A DNA stretch of 64,000 nucleotides, taken from assembly GCA_025331565.1 (NCBI GenBank), contig JAFREQ010000017.1:5691001-5755000 (forward strand), read 5' to 3'. Shown piece after piece: positions 33,939 to 46,124 of the stretch. Below the pieces are notes generated by a model. That model saw nothing but the letters and a program-made list of their open reading frames with translations. It made no database searches and had not been told where the DNA came from. This DNA comes from Holacanthus passer. Taxonomy: Eukaryota > Chordata > Actinopteri > Pomacanthidae. A program made the position numbers and the translations under genes. Numbering within the stretch: the first letter of the stretch is position 1; every line of letters starts with the position of its first letter.

Positions 33939-36510
33939 TTGTTGTCATCTTCTCCACTTCCTTTCTTTTCCTTCTCTGTGTGAATCTTTCACTTCAGATA
34001 AATTCAGTTTATTAATAGGCTGAAATTCCAGCTCACATGATCAGAGCAGGTAAACGCCAACGAAGCCTGAACAGAAGCTTTCAATCACACTTTGACCTTT
34101 ATAAACAGTCCTGCTACTTTCTGCTCCATCAGTGCAAGTAATGATCAGTGTTTTTAATGTTAGTAAGAACTTTGTCTGATTAGTTATTAGTTTAATCTGT
34201 GTGATCCTCACGGGTCCACAGAGTCAGCGCTGACGTCTGACCAAGAGTCGAAATCCCAAAGATAATCAGTTTGTGATGATGTGAAACACATAAAGGTTGA
34301 AAATTCTCACTTTCAAGAAACTGGAACCAGGAAATGTTGAACTTTTAGCTTAATAAACGACTTAATGACTCATGAATTTGTTTGCCGCAAATGAATCTTG
34401 TGTTGATTGGCTGAACAATAACTCAAAGACTTTCCTGTGTTTCACTCACATTTCCTTTTCTCTCTCTCCCTTTCTGTCTTTCTGCCTTTGTATGTGTGCC
34501 ATTGGGTTAATGTATTCATATTTTATGTCTCATCTAAATGTTTGATATTTGTTGTTCTTGGTGAGCGGATCAGCCGTCTGCGCTCGGTGGCCTCAGGCTC
34601 ACTGAAAGTCATAAATCTGTCTGGATGAGTTATGAGCAGAGTGGGAGACGGCTGCTACATATGAAACACAGAGAAAACCAAGGACAAACTTCTTCTCACT
34701 GGAGGGAGAAGTGAAAGGACTGAGGTTTGTTCTGGAGCGCTGTCTGAGTCTTGACCTCTGACCCTGAGGGAGCGTTGATGCCTCTGCTTCATTACAGCTC
34801 CGTCCTCATTTATTCACATGGCTTGTTTGGTCTCTGACTGTTTTTTGTAGACTCTGCTGGTTTTTCCACACCTGGAGCAAAGATGCATCTTCAACATTAG
34901 AATCATTGCATAATTTGGTCTGAATGAGGAACAATAATTAAAGGTCAAAAGTTTAAACTGACACCAGAGTCGGTAAATTAAGCCTCTACGTTTGAGAGAA
35001 ATTCTCTGGAGTCGGGGTGAAACGCTTTCTTCTACTCGTACGCAATTAAACTTAATGACAGTGTTGCACTTTCTGTGAATCAGCTTTTTCTAATTTCCCT
35101 TGATAAAAGCATGTAAGAGTTGTGATTATAAAACTATATTTTTTAAATTATCACCTCGTAGCTGTGATTTTTCACAAGACTCCCACAAACCTCCTCATAC
35201 TAATGAAATAGCACACAACAGGAGGTCACACTTCAGGGTCGTCCTCTGTTCGTTTGCATGGCTGCCTGCAACACAGTGATGACAAGTAATACAGCTTTTA
35301 TCTGATGCTGTTAAATTAGCTCTGGAAGTCGCCGCCACACGTGCATCATGGGACAGTATTGGATCTGTTTCTTCTCATCTTCGCGTCCTTCTCTCTCCTC
35401 ACGTTCCTCCTCCGAGCGGCGTGCCGGGCTGAGGAAACTCACTGACGGCTGAGAGATGATGGCTCGCGCCTGCATCGCCTCCAGCCGGCCCGACATAATC
35501 TAACCCACCGAACCTCTTTAATGGAGCTGTCACGCCGACTGTACGTTGTTTAATTATTCACGAGCTCGATGCAGACGCTGTGTATATGAAACTCTGTATA
35601 GGCTGCGCATGAGTAACAGGAGCTGTAATCTTTAAAGTATTAATGAAGCTGCAATGCAGTTAAAGAATGAAATACAGCACCGTCGCCGTCAAATCATAGT
35701 AAACTCTGGCTGTTGGGTAAATGGATCCAATCTACAGAGAAAGTCTGGCTGAGACCAAACCAGGGTGAACTGGACCCAACGAGTCTCAGCAGTCGACTCA
35801 GGACCGACAGCACTGTCGTTTAAAAATGTGGTTGCAACTTTCCTGTTTGATTTATTATTAGCAAGCATTTGGTTTAGTAGACACGGTCCACTGCTGAGGA
35901 AGATAAAAAAAAAATCTTCTTCAGGCTTGAACGTGTGAATACATGGTGACGTATTCTCTAATGAAGACAAACCAACATTGTGCTGTACGTCCTTGTTCGT
36001 TGGATGTGACCACGCTGATGTTGGACCGTGTGACTGGAGCGATTCGGAAACAACGGTGCGTCTGGTGGAGTAACTGACCTGAGTTTGGGATGAACCGGTG
36101 TCTGTGGGTGGGAGGGAAAACAAAATCTGTTTCCTGTCTTGGATGCGCTGTGATGAGAGCACGATGTCCTGTACTCAACTCCAGCTCTCTGAGCTGCTGG
36201 CACAGACACGGTAAACACACGGCAGGAAGAACATCACCGCTGAAGGAACCAATCACTTCCAGCCACACTTTGCTTTTCTGCTTTGATAATGTGAGTAGTG
36301 TCAGATCCCGTTCCTTTGAATGAATAGGAAGATGAGGGAGTGTGTTTTCAGTGGACAGCATGTGCAGAACTAAAGGATCATTTTCATGTTTCTCTCTAAC
36401 GTCCTGGTTTGATTTCAGTCGCTGCTGAATCTCTCAGATACGGTTTCTCTCTCTCTCTGCGTCTCCGTTCTCCTCAGTTAATCAGCACCGTCACTAAATG
36501 GACTCTCCAC
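33588..36510. other. Non-coding stretch with two possible constrained blocks
   Basis: A (CT)16 tract lies at 33903-33934. 33715-33870 (GTAATTATAGCAGCTGTAAA, then two AACAATCG copies) and 35440-35690 (CTTTAATGG, GTTTAATTATTCACGAG, TATTAATGAAGC) look like developmental enhancer DNA. Long minus-strand frames at 35689-36361 have no known domain. Confidence 0.42.
33903..33934. repeat. (CT)16 microsatellite
   Basis: Perfect CT run of 32 bp. Confidence 0.96.
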
Positions 36511-36705
36511 CATCAGTGGCCCCAAATTGCTTCCAAGATGAACAGCTAAAAGCAACACTTTGAAATTACTTTTAAAATTAACTACCAAAGTCAGCGGCCT
36601 CAAATTGGCTGCAGAATGATCAATTAAAAGCAACAGACCCAAATAGCTCTGGAAATGAACACGGCAAAACAACGGCCGTAAATTATAATGAACAAATGAA
36701 AAGTT
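36511..36705. repeat. Degenerate 39-bp minisatellite
   Basis: The landmark AAATTGC/AAATTAC/AAATTGG/AAATAGC/AAATTAT recurs at 36524, 36563, 36602, 36641 and 36680, exactly 39 bp apart. GGCC..AAATTG, TGAAC and TTAAAAGCAAC also recur in some copies. As 39 is 13 codons, the 78-codon minus-strand frame (36478-36714) shows a 13-residue repeat such as LRPLTLVVNFKSN. About five diverged copies. Confidence 0.85.
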
Positions 36706-37354
36706 TATTTCCAAAGTGCTGTAATGTACATTGACTTTGGTGGAAAAAAATCATTAGCTGACGAGCATCACTAACACTGACTCTGTAAAGTGGTCACAGT
36801 TTAGTCCGACTCCATGGAAGCTCGTTCATGTCGAACAGAAACCTTGTTGGAACTTGACCCTCAGTTTGGCCGGAGTTGGTTCTGGAGCAATGTTTTACTC
36901 CGACAACACAGAAAAAAAAAACATTTTATTCCCCAAACAACAGATGTTCTGCTTCACATCTGAGTGTGTTCAGACTAATAAGGTTGGAAAAGTTGTGCAT
37001 GTTTGGTCGAGTGTTAGTTAATAAGATTGTGTGAGGAGGTTTGTAAGCAAAGAGAAGTGAACCTGATGCAGAGTAAGATGCAGAATCGATGCTCGGTGTT
37101 CGCTGGTGCTTTCTACACTTGTGTTTCATAATCTAGTTTGTGGGCCACTAAACCAGTCAGAGTTAATTCCTCGTGGCAGAAAACAATCTGTGTCCAGACT
37201 CAGCAGACGATGATGAAGACGCGAGATGCGATTCTGAAAGTTTGAAACAAAAGGTCAAAGGTCACTTTAAAATTCTGCACTTTGCTGTTCAGAGAGAAAA
37301 GGTGGGCAGATTTCTTTCACTAGTTCATGTGGCTCTTATGTCAGAAAGTTAATG

Positions 37355-37356
<2 letters not shown>
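36706..37356. other. Non-coding stretch, nothing recognised
   Basis: Unique AT-rich DNA with short A-runs. No gene seen. Confidence 0.45.

Positions 37357-37413
<57 letters not shown>
37357..37413. repeat. (CA)28 microsatellite
   Basis: Perfect CA run of 57 bp, the left arm of a CA/TG inverted pair. Confidence 0.97.
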
Positions 37414-37415
<2 letters not shown>

Positions 37416-37497
37416 GGTTACTGTGTGAAGCAGCTGTGGCCGGTCCCTGTGATGCTAAACAAGCACTCTTAATTAGAGAGCAACTAGACAACTGGAG

Positions 37498-37501
<4 letters not shown>
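37414..37501. other. Unique spacer between inverted CA and TG tracts
   Basis: An 88-bp segment with CAGCTG (E-box) and the near-palindromic CTCTTAATTAGAGAG at 37466-37480, flanked by (CA)28 and (TG)22. It looks like a short constrained element at the loop of a potential hairpin. Confidence 0.4.

Positions 37502-37546
<45 letters not shown>
37502..37546. repeat. (TG)22 microsatellite
   Basis: Perfect TG run of 45 bp, the right arm of the CA/TG inverted pair. Confidence 0.97.
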
Positions 37547-37549
<3 letters not shown>

Positions 37550-37668
37550 CTGATCTGGCATCTCATCAGTAACTGAGTTATTATCTTGAATGTGTTTAAT
37601 GTCTGTGTTTTGAAACAGAAGCAGCGATAGCATGCTAAGTATCCAGGAGAGTAACCATCTGCTCTGCA

Positions 37669-37777
37669 TGTGTGTTCGTGTGTGTGTTTGTGTGTGTGTG
37701 TGTGCGTGTGTGTGTTCGTGTGTGTGTTCGTGTGCGTGTTTGTGTGTGTGTGCGTATGTGTGTTTGTGTGTGTGTGT
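37669..37777. repeat. Variant TG array with TTCG and GCG units
   Basis: About 109 bp of TG repeat with regular TTCGTG, GCGTG and TTTG variants, for example TGTGTGTTCG at about 20-bp intervals. Confidence 0.93.
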
Positions 37778-37884
37778 CATTGCCCATTGGGAGCCAAATG
37801 CACTGTGTCAAAAGACAAGATTAATTAAGCCGTGAGTGACGCTGAACACGCTCAAAGAAAAATATTTGCATTTTTGTTTGTTTT

Positions 37885-37922
37885 TGTGTGTGTGTGTGTG
37901 CGTGTGTGTGTGTGTGTGTGTG
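37885..37922. repeat. (TG)n microsatellite with one CG
   Basis: 38 bp of TG with a single CG interruption. Confidence 0.95.
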
Positions 37923-39554
37923 ATGTGCTGCAAATGACAAAAAAACAATAATGGAAAAATAAATGCATTAACTAGTCTGAACAGGACTGGAAGTCGGGTC
38001 AGGAAGAGAAATGATCTGTGTGGAGCTTCTTTCACCATCGTCTCCACCTTCGTCAGACGACCTTCGCTCAGTTGTCGTAGCTGCAGGTGAATGAATGAAA
38101 CAGTCGTTTCCTTTTAAAGCTCCACATTTATGCATCGTGCACCAGTGGTTACGAGTGGTTACGAGCATATTCTCCTCTGTCCTGCAACACTGAGAGGACA
38201 TCGAGTAAATGGAAGCTTTAATCATTTATCTTCTTTGGGACCAAAACTGTTTCAAATGTAAATAATTAATTTCAGGTTCATATTCATCATGTTTAAACAA
38301 GTGTTAGTGAAGGAAAAGCATCAATATAACTGTTTATTCCAAACCTTGGACAGTGACAGCAGGTTGAAATGCCTCGAACACGATCGTTTCCTGTCGTGAA
38401 CTGAAGTCTCGATCATCATGTTCCCGTTTGTAGCTAAAAATGTTGTCTCATGTTTCGTGTTTCACTGTTTGGAGTTTTGCTCATTTTACTTTTTTCAAAT
38501 TCACCTTAATAATAACAACAGATTTCCTGTAAAATCTCGTCCATCCTCCGTTTTCTCCGTTCAGGTTTTTTCCCTCTGTGGCGTCAGAGGAGCGTCTCCG
38601 CTGCTGGACGCTGATGTTGGACAAATACGGTCAGGAGGTTTTGTTCTGTATCACTTCCTCCGTTCAACTATAGAAGAAAGAGCGATGAACGATACAAGAT
38701 TTGGATTCTGAAATGAGAGACTCACCATTTGAAAACAGTGATGTCGAGAGAACGTGATGGAATTAAATCATATTGTTTCAGTCCTCAGTTGATAAAACTG
38801 TGACACCTGTTGTTGGATGAAAGTTTGAAGTAAGTTGTAATATCTCAGCAGCCTGTTGGGAAGCTGGACTTTGACCTTTAGTTTTAATGCTCCCATTTTG
38901 TTGTTTTGATTAGAAAAAGCTCAGGAAACAGCATCGTTCGCGTCCTCGCAGCTGCGTCGCCATCCGGTCTCTGCAGGAACAAGAAATGTGCTTCCAGCTG
39001 TGATGAGTGTCCCCGTCGCCGTGTGAGGACAGTGAGACGATAAATGGCTCGGCTCACACAGTATAACACTGTCAGGATCCACCGAGTCGTCCGGACGCGA
39101 CAGGAAGAGACGCCTCGCAGTCAGAGCGGCAGACTTCCCCGGATAAAAGGAAGGTTACACAAATGTGACTGTTGCAGCGTTGACTGGTCAGAAAAATGAG
39201 ATGGAGCCGAGCAAAACAGATGGAAAAACGTCCACCTACAGGAACCAAACCTGACAAAACAACATGATGAAAGATAATATAAGTTTGAAACTATGTGTTT
39301 ACAACTTTGATGGGTCGTTCAATGATGTAAATGGTTAAAGGTCCAAACTTCACTTTCAGGAAAAGAGAGAGTTTTTGTATATTTGGAACTTGATCAATAA
39401 TAATGGAAAATTAGCTGCTAATAAAAAGTCAGTAAACAGACTTTTTATCTCATCCTCATTAAAATGGGTGCTGAATAAAAACACAGAGGCCAGTGAGTAG
39501 TTTCAGTAATTATATTTTTTATTTTAAAATGCTCTGTCTTCTCGGACAGCTGAT

Positions 39555-39556
<2 letters not shown>
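37923..39556. other. Non-coding stretch, nothing recognised
   Basis: Unique DNA. A direct duplication GTGGTTACGA lies at 38145-38165. No gene or repeat family identified. Confidence 0.42.

Positions 39557-39597
<41 letters not shown>
39557..39597. repeat. (CA)20 microsatellite
   Basis: Perfect CA run of 41 bp. Confidence 0.97.
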
Positions 39598-39600
<3 letters not shown>

Positions 39601-41883
39601 CAAGTGGCATTTTGCGTTTTGGTATTTACACAGCAAACGGACCACAATCAGTCATTTATGCTAAGTGGAGATGAAGCAGGATGAATTTTGACCCGGAGAA
39701 TGAGGTGAAGTGAGAACGAGGACTGAAGCTAATAATTATTTCTGTTATTGATAACAGTAATGATGCTGAGAGAAATGGAACTCTCCCCTCAGACTAATGA
39801 TCTGACAAGAACTCAGGAACACATTTGTTTTAACCATCATCCTTTTCTGTTTGAGTAATCTGTCTTTTTTCTTTTAATGATTTCTTTTCTTGCTCATTGT
39901 TGCAACGACTTCACCTGCAGTTTTTATCACAGATGGTAAATTGTGATCGGTGCAAAGTTTGTCTCAGTGTCACAGGAAAACAAACAGTCGAATGGTGTCG
40001 AACAAAGTGCATCAGCAACGTTAAAGTGTAAAACTTCACCAGCGGTCACTAATAAACCCTGAGTGAACTGAAGTTTCTAAGTTCGTCTTCGTTGACACCT
40101 CGTCTTCAGAAACCTGTTGTTGATATCAAAGATGCTTTTTTTAAATGAACAGTCTATAGCTGATGCAAACTCACATCTTCAGATTGAATTCCCGATCTTT
40201 CAGTCAGCTGCCCCGGAGTCACGTCAGCTCCGTCAGCAGACAGACAGACATCCAGCGGAAACCTGTCAAACTCTCACTAATTAGCACAGAAGAAAATCAA
40301 TTAGTCACACTGACGAGCTGCAGCGGACTCATCCTTCTGATCTGATAAGTCTTCACCAAATGGCGTCAATATTTCAGAGACGGGAAAGTTTTGGGGCAAA
40401 TGTCTCCTCAGTGTCTGTTCAGTTTTATAATGATGATGTTAGCTGTGATGGTAAAATGCTCATCGACGGTTAGCAAATGTCTGAGTCACTGCAGTGAACT
40501 CTTACATTAATGTGTGTGTATAATCCTCAGTGTGAACTCTGAAGCTCCAGACCGTCGGCGTGTCGTTTTGTTCCTCGATGGTTCCCGGCGAGTCAGAGGC
40601 CGACGTGGATTTGACGGCCGGTTTGAGTTAGAACAGTTGATGAGGACGGTTTCAGGCTGGTTCAAACTAGAGACCAATGTGTTTGATGGATCGTCATGGA
40701 ATTTGATTTTGCTGTTGTTTTGTGCAGCTCTGCTACAGACTCTTCGTTCTGGCGAGGACAGTCTGATCTCTTGTTTCTAAAAGGGGGAAACAGACACTTT
40801 CCATCCTTGAGTCTTATGTTATTGTCCAGATTGAAATATTTTCCTCTCTGCAAACTGCCTCAGAAACACAAAGGGACATGAGCAGATATAGTATCGAGGC
40901 TAAAATTATCCCTTAAGATCCATATGTGTGTGAACGTCTCCATTGGTGTGTGTGTAAACATCTCCTTGCAGATGTAAAGTGATAACCATCATGAATATTT
41001 AACGAGCATTAATACCTTCAGATATTAATCTGAGCCGCCTGCTCAGGAAATCAATACCATCACGGAGAAGTGCTGAGTGTCGCCCTCCACCATCCATTTT
41101 TAATGGACTTCACATCCACGAGGCCATAAAACACACTAATGCACAGAAACACACACACACACACACTCATGATGCCACCACGACGTACTGGACGTACAGA
41201 TTTTTTCATCCCTCTTACATCACAATCCTGTTGATTATAGATGAGACACAAACTGAATCATGTTTCTATGTTCATCTTCACTCCATCAGATCTTAAACTG
41301 GACTGTGACAAGTGGTGTGAGGTCAGACGAAGGAGGGATAATGAGGACGAGCCTCTTGTTAACTGATGTGTTGCAGATGTGGAGGATGGTTCAGTTTGAG
41401 TCTGTGAGATAATTGAGTGAACAAGCAGTTATGGTATAAGTGAGTAACACAAAGTGCCGGATCAATAACCAGGATCGATAAATAACTGTTCTGCATGTTA
41501 CAGCCGCTGTAATGACGGAGTGTGTGGGAGGAGATAACAGGAGTCATGTGGTGTAACATGAACAGATCGGTCATTTTAACCTGAGTGAAACTGCTTTATT
41601 AACTAACTGTTGACTCTTTGCATGATGGCATCAACAGTTTCCAGCAGGATGTTGCAGTGATCAGTTTGCACCATCGCTGGCTCCCTTTCCACTAACTCCA
41701 CTGTCAGCTTTGACCCAGGAGGCCGACGTTCATGTCCTGTTTTATGTACAAAATTATCTTGAGTAACATCATGAACTTGGACATGACGTTCTTATTTTAA
41801 CCCAAACTGTTCCTAAACCTCATCGAGGAGTTTTGGTGCCTCAACCAAACCAAACTGTGACTGTTTCACAACCACGTGTAAGT
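39598..41883. other. Non-coding stretch with possible constrained block
   Basis: 40965-41130 (ATGAATATTTAACGAGCATT, GATATTAATCTGAGC) is AT-rich, even and enhancer-like. A short AC run lies at 41149-41166. No gene seen. Confidence 0.42.
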
Positions 41884-41931
41884 AAGGCTTTCTGACAGAA
41901 AGGCTTCCTGACAGAAAGGCTTCCTGACAGA
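41884..41931. repeat. 16-bp tandem triplication
   Basis: AAGGCTTCCTGACAGA repeats three times from 41884, 41900 and 41916, with one T/C difference in the first copy. The near identity implies recent duplication. Confidence 0.9.
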
Positions 41932-44900
41932 ATTCACCAGTGTCTGATGAACTGGGACAAAGACGTGAACTTGGTTGAACAAGTGAAGGGAAGATGCAGA
42001 GCAGGATTGTGGATCCAGTTTTTGCTTGACAGTGAAAATATCTCGTATGTTCACACCTGAGTCGTTGGAATGATTCGCTTTTGACATGAAAATAAAACAA
42101 ATCATCACATGCAGGCAAAACAATCCGGTACGTTCCATTCTGATGAAGGTCAGACACGAACAGGTTCTGGACTCCTTGTGCTGACAGTGGACGGTTGTTC
42201 AGTCCTCAGGGAGGTGAGTTCACTCGGGTTCGTTCACTTCATGGATTCCGGACCCTCGAGGTGAAACAGAGCTTCAGCCGGACGACGCTGTTCAGGCTGT
42301 TTGACCGCGGCTCCGTCGATCAGATCTTTCAGTGGAGCTGTTTAATTAAAATGCAGATGAGTTTGTTTGGAGTCGAGTCGTTTGGGGGATTGTTGTTTGT
42401 CACGATTCATCGTCAGATGGCAACAAAGCTTCAGTGTTTGAGTCTTTTGGTCGTTCAACATTATGTCATGATGAGAAAACCCTTCAGTCAGAGTTGGACT
42501 GAATCATATCTGAACCTGTGGCGACGTCTGAGCCGACCGCGCTCTGGTCACTCCTCATACTCTCGTTAAGTCATGTGTTTCATATTGTTCAAGCTCGTCT
42601 CTACTTTAGTTTTCATATTGTTTAAAACACATTGCTTGTCATCGTCAATATTTAATGTTTACAACTGTTTTATTTTTTTAGAAGAAAAAGCCTCTGTACG
42701 GACAGAACGGCTCTTTGTGTTCAGATTGTCTGAAGCGATCGGCCGTGACGACTCATCGGAGCATAAATGTCTACTTTTCTCATTAAAATGTAAAATGTTG
42801 CTTCATGTTTTGTTCGTGTTAAATTTACAGTTCATGTAAAGAGCTGAGCGTAATCTGGCCACAGCGTCTCAGCCGTGTTTCTAATCCTCAGTGATTTCTG
42901 CAATATTGATACGTGTTCAAACAAATCACTGTTGGGACAAAACGACGTTATAGAAAAGTGTAAAAAGCAAAACAGCATCTGCAGCAGATCATTCGATTCA
43001 CGTTTAGCATGTTTGAATGGAAGGATCAACATCTGACCACTGAGCCAATGAGCAGCTGCTGCTGTGATCACCTGAACCATGTGACCAAAAAGCACCTGAA
43101 CGATGAACATGACATCGTACTTACAATAGAATTGCTGCCATTTTTGTTCTCCTTTCTTGGCCTTTAATCCTGATGTTCCTATTTGAAATAGCAGCTTTCT
43201 CCCTGAACAAAAAGACCGACCAGCTGCTCATCAACAGTGTCTGGAAACCTGATTTGATGGTTAAGGTTTGTTTAGGATCAGACTTGGAAGGTGGTCGACC
43301 CATCAGCCACCGCCTGATCAAGACGTTTTGTGGTATCGAGTGAGCAAAGACGATTTGCATGAGGACAAGAGGCTTTTTACCAAATGACCGAGTATTTCTG
43401 CTAAAATCCTTCATTCATTTTTCAGTGTGGTTAAATCAGCTGACAGTCTCTAAAGAAAGCGGAGCGACGGCGGCAGACGTGGACGACGGACTCTTTTCTC
43501 TTTGTGTTTGTCTTTGAGCTCCAGTTGCTCAGTTTTTCTGTCTCGACTCATAAAACTTGTTTACCTCATTTTCTTTCTTAATTAGAACAACTTCTCCTCC
43601 GTCTGCGGTTTCCGACATCGTGGCTCTTTCTGTCGCACAGGAAGCTCTTTGCTTCGCACTGAGTGAAGCTCGGCCGTCGCTTCCTCTGATGAAGAGCTGA
43701 GGATTTGACAAACATGTCGATGGAGGAGTGACCCTGAATCCTCCTGTTCCTCTGAAACACTCCTTATCAGCTGGTGCTTTAATGGACTGAAACATTCAAA
43801 CTAAGGCTCAAATTAAAGACTTCAATGAGGAAACGACTCATTTCAATGATTGTTAATGTGACATTTCTTCCTCTGGTTCCTTTTTCTCTCTTGGATTATG
43901 ACAATGAACAGTCGAAAATCAGTGTGATCTGCTTTAATTGACAAGACTGGGCTTCATTTTTTTAACACTTCTGTCTCTGAATATTTGAATATTTCTGTGA
44001 AAGTACAGTGAAGAGTGAAATGATCTCATCCCAGCTCAGAAACAGCTCCACTGGAATGCAGGTAAATCCTGTATTAAACCCTTTGAGCGATGAATGATGA
44101 TTCTGTTCTGGTGGAAATGTTGAATCACGTCGAACGGAGGCTGAAGAAAGAGGAAGAGGAGGAAATGAGTAAAGAGAGAGAGAGAGGAGTGAAGGATCAG
44201 CTGGATGAAACTACGACGAACGGAAACTGAAGCGATGACAAGAAACAGCACAAACAATGAATAAATTACTGAGCAGCAGAAGATTTGATCTGAGACACAA
44301 AGGATTCAGAAATATATGACTTTGAATTTCAGCTTCAAATATAAAGAGATGAAAATGTAATAAGATGTGATGAGATAAGAACATGAGATGAACCTGAATG
44401 AAATGGAAACGGTCAAAAGTTTGTGGACGCCCTGTCACACACCTACAATAAAGAGTCTGCACTAACACGGAGCAGATTATTCCATTTTTATGGCATCGTA
44501 TTTAATGACAACTGTTTAAAATCTCATCTTACAAGTGTGTTGATAACAAGATGAGATGTATGAGGATCAGATTCAGATCAGCTGTTTGTTTCATCGATCA
44601 CGTTGCTTTGCTGTAATTGATCAGAGCGACACGGAGCTGATCAACACGTATCCGTCACATTACACCTGGACAAAGATGTTTTTCTGTTCGCTGATGAAGA
44701 ATTTACAGTTTGACTCAGAGCTGGAGAGGACGGAGGCAGAAAAGAGAGCGAGTGGCAGAGAGAGGTCCACTTCACTATAAATGGGAGTCCTTCACTGTTA
44801 CAAGCAGGAGTGTTTCCACCCAACTCACTGGCCGTCAGCCAGCAGTTAACAACACTACACAGACTCTCGTCATGTCATTATCCAACCAGCAGCCGCTCTG

Positions 44901-45025
44901 CCTCCATCACACCGTCCATCACTGCGCTTTCTTCTCCCGCTCTCTTCTCTCTCAGTGTTTTGTTTGTCTGCCTCTGCATTTATAGCTCCTTTGTGTGTGT
45001 GTGTGATGTGTCTGCATGTGTGCAT

Positions 45026-45027
<2 letters not shown>
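41932..45027. other. Non-coding stretch, nothing firm
   Basis: A 124-codon plus-strand frame at 42195-42569 has partly GC-rich third positions but no recognisable domain and no acceptor or donor pair I trust. A possible transposon fragment lies at 44411-44470. The rest is unique DNA. Confidence 0.4.
44411..44470 (+). mobile_element. Possible DNA-transposon-derived fragment
   Basis: GGTCAAAAGTTTGTGGACGC followed by CACACCTACA resembles the start of a fish repeat that begins GGTCAAAAGTATGTGGACACC. Only about 40 bp can be compared, from memory. Confidence 0.25.

Positions 45028-45073
<46 letters not shown>
45028..45073. repeat. (GT)23 microsatellite
   Basis: Perfect GT run of 46 bp on the left flank of copy B of the duplicated block. 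Confidence 0.97.
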
Positions 45074-45074
<1 letters not shown>

Positions 45075-45092
45075 ACCCTCTCGTTCTCCTTG

Positions 45093-45167
45093 TGTAATCT
45101 CCATCTGATTAACGCTGAACAGAGAAAGCGAAGGCCAAGAGGTCCACTCCAGGTCAATCAGTAGGAT

Positions 45168-45172
<5 letters not shown>
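45093..45172 (+). repeat. Duplicated 80-bp block, copy B
   Basis: Starts with TGTAATCTCCATCTGATTA, identical to copy A at 25922 for 19 bases, and stays about 73% alike by hand count to the shared TGAGTG end. It is embedded between two TG microsatellites, as copy A is between TG tracts. Confidence 0.75.

Positions 45173-45201
<29 letters not shown>
45171..45201. repeat. (TG)15 microsatellite
   Basis: Perfect TG run on the right flank of copy B. Confidence 0.96.
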
Positions 45202-45206
<5 letters not shown>

Positions 45207-45863
45207 AAGAGGGCTGATGTCAGAGTTCATTATTGTGCATAATAACTCTAATAACTCCGACTGTATCTGAGAGCGAGATGACTGAAATCATCCTTGACTT
45301 TTGGCCTCTCAGTGATCAAACCTCTCCGTCTGTGTCTTAGTGACAAATGAGATATTGAGCGACTGACTGACTCCTCTTCACTTACTGACTGATTTCAATC
45401 TGGAAAACAGCCAAAAGCGTGACTCACGAAATGCCCAAACTGAATGAGCAGTTTAACAGAAGGTGCTGTCGATATAGTTGAAACGTCACCACTGAATCTG
45501 TTTAAACCTTTGTCTTCATCATCGCATCTTTTACCTCAGAGATTATTGTTATAATATTGTGTTTTATCATTTATTAACTCGTTGTACCTGCTTTTACTCC
45601 AACAACCCTCTAAACAGGAAATTCTTCAGCATAAATAAAAGTTTAAGTTCCTGTAAAACGAATCATGATTCTGCAGCTTTTTCTCATCTCAAATTGATTC
45701 CAATGTGATTTTGTTGGATCGTTTTCTGCAGAAAATTGCTTCTGTTACAGCTGCATTTTTTTTTTCAATTTGAAAGGATCAATGAAAGCAAGAGGTGGAT
45801 TCTTCCAGTTTGTGTTTGAGTCTCTGTTCACATGTTGGTCAGGAAACAGGATCATAGAGCAGA
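45202..45863. other. Non-coding stretch with possible constrained block
   Basis: 45205-45360 (TTCATTATTGTGCATAATAA, then CTCTAATAACTCCG) looks like regulatory DNA. The rest is unique and AT-rich. Confidence 0.38.
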
Positions 45864-46006
45864 ACAGACAGACAGAGAAACAGTCTGACAGACAGAGAGA
45901 GAGACAGACAGACAGTCTGACAGACAGACAGACAGACAGAGAGACAGACAGACAGACAAAGAGACAGACAGACAGACAAAGAGACAGACAGACAGACAGA
46001 CAGACA

Positions 46007-46061
<55 letters not shown>

Positions 46062-46124
46062 GACAGGCAGACAGACAGTCTGACAGTCTGACAGAGAGAC
46101 AGTCTGACAGACAGACAGACAGAC
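45864..46124. repeat. (GACA)n satellite array
   Basis: About 260 bp of GACA/CAGA tetranucleotides with GAGA and GTCT variants. The units CAGTCTGACAGACAGACAGA recur. GACA/GATA arrays are classic vertebrate simple satellites. The Arg/Gln/Thr and Cys/Leu/Ser frames over it are artefacts. Confidence 0.97.

Noticed and set aside
42195..42569. 124-codon plus-strand frame with partly GC-rich third positions
   Set aside because: The bias covers only about 30 codons and no homologous family or splice pair could be identified.
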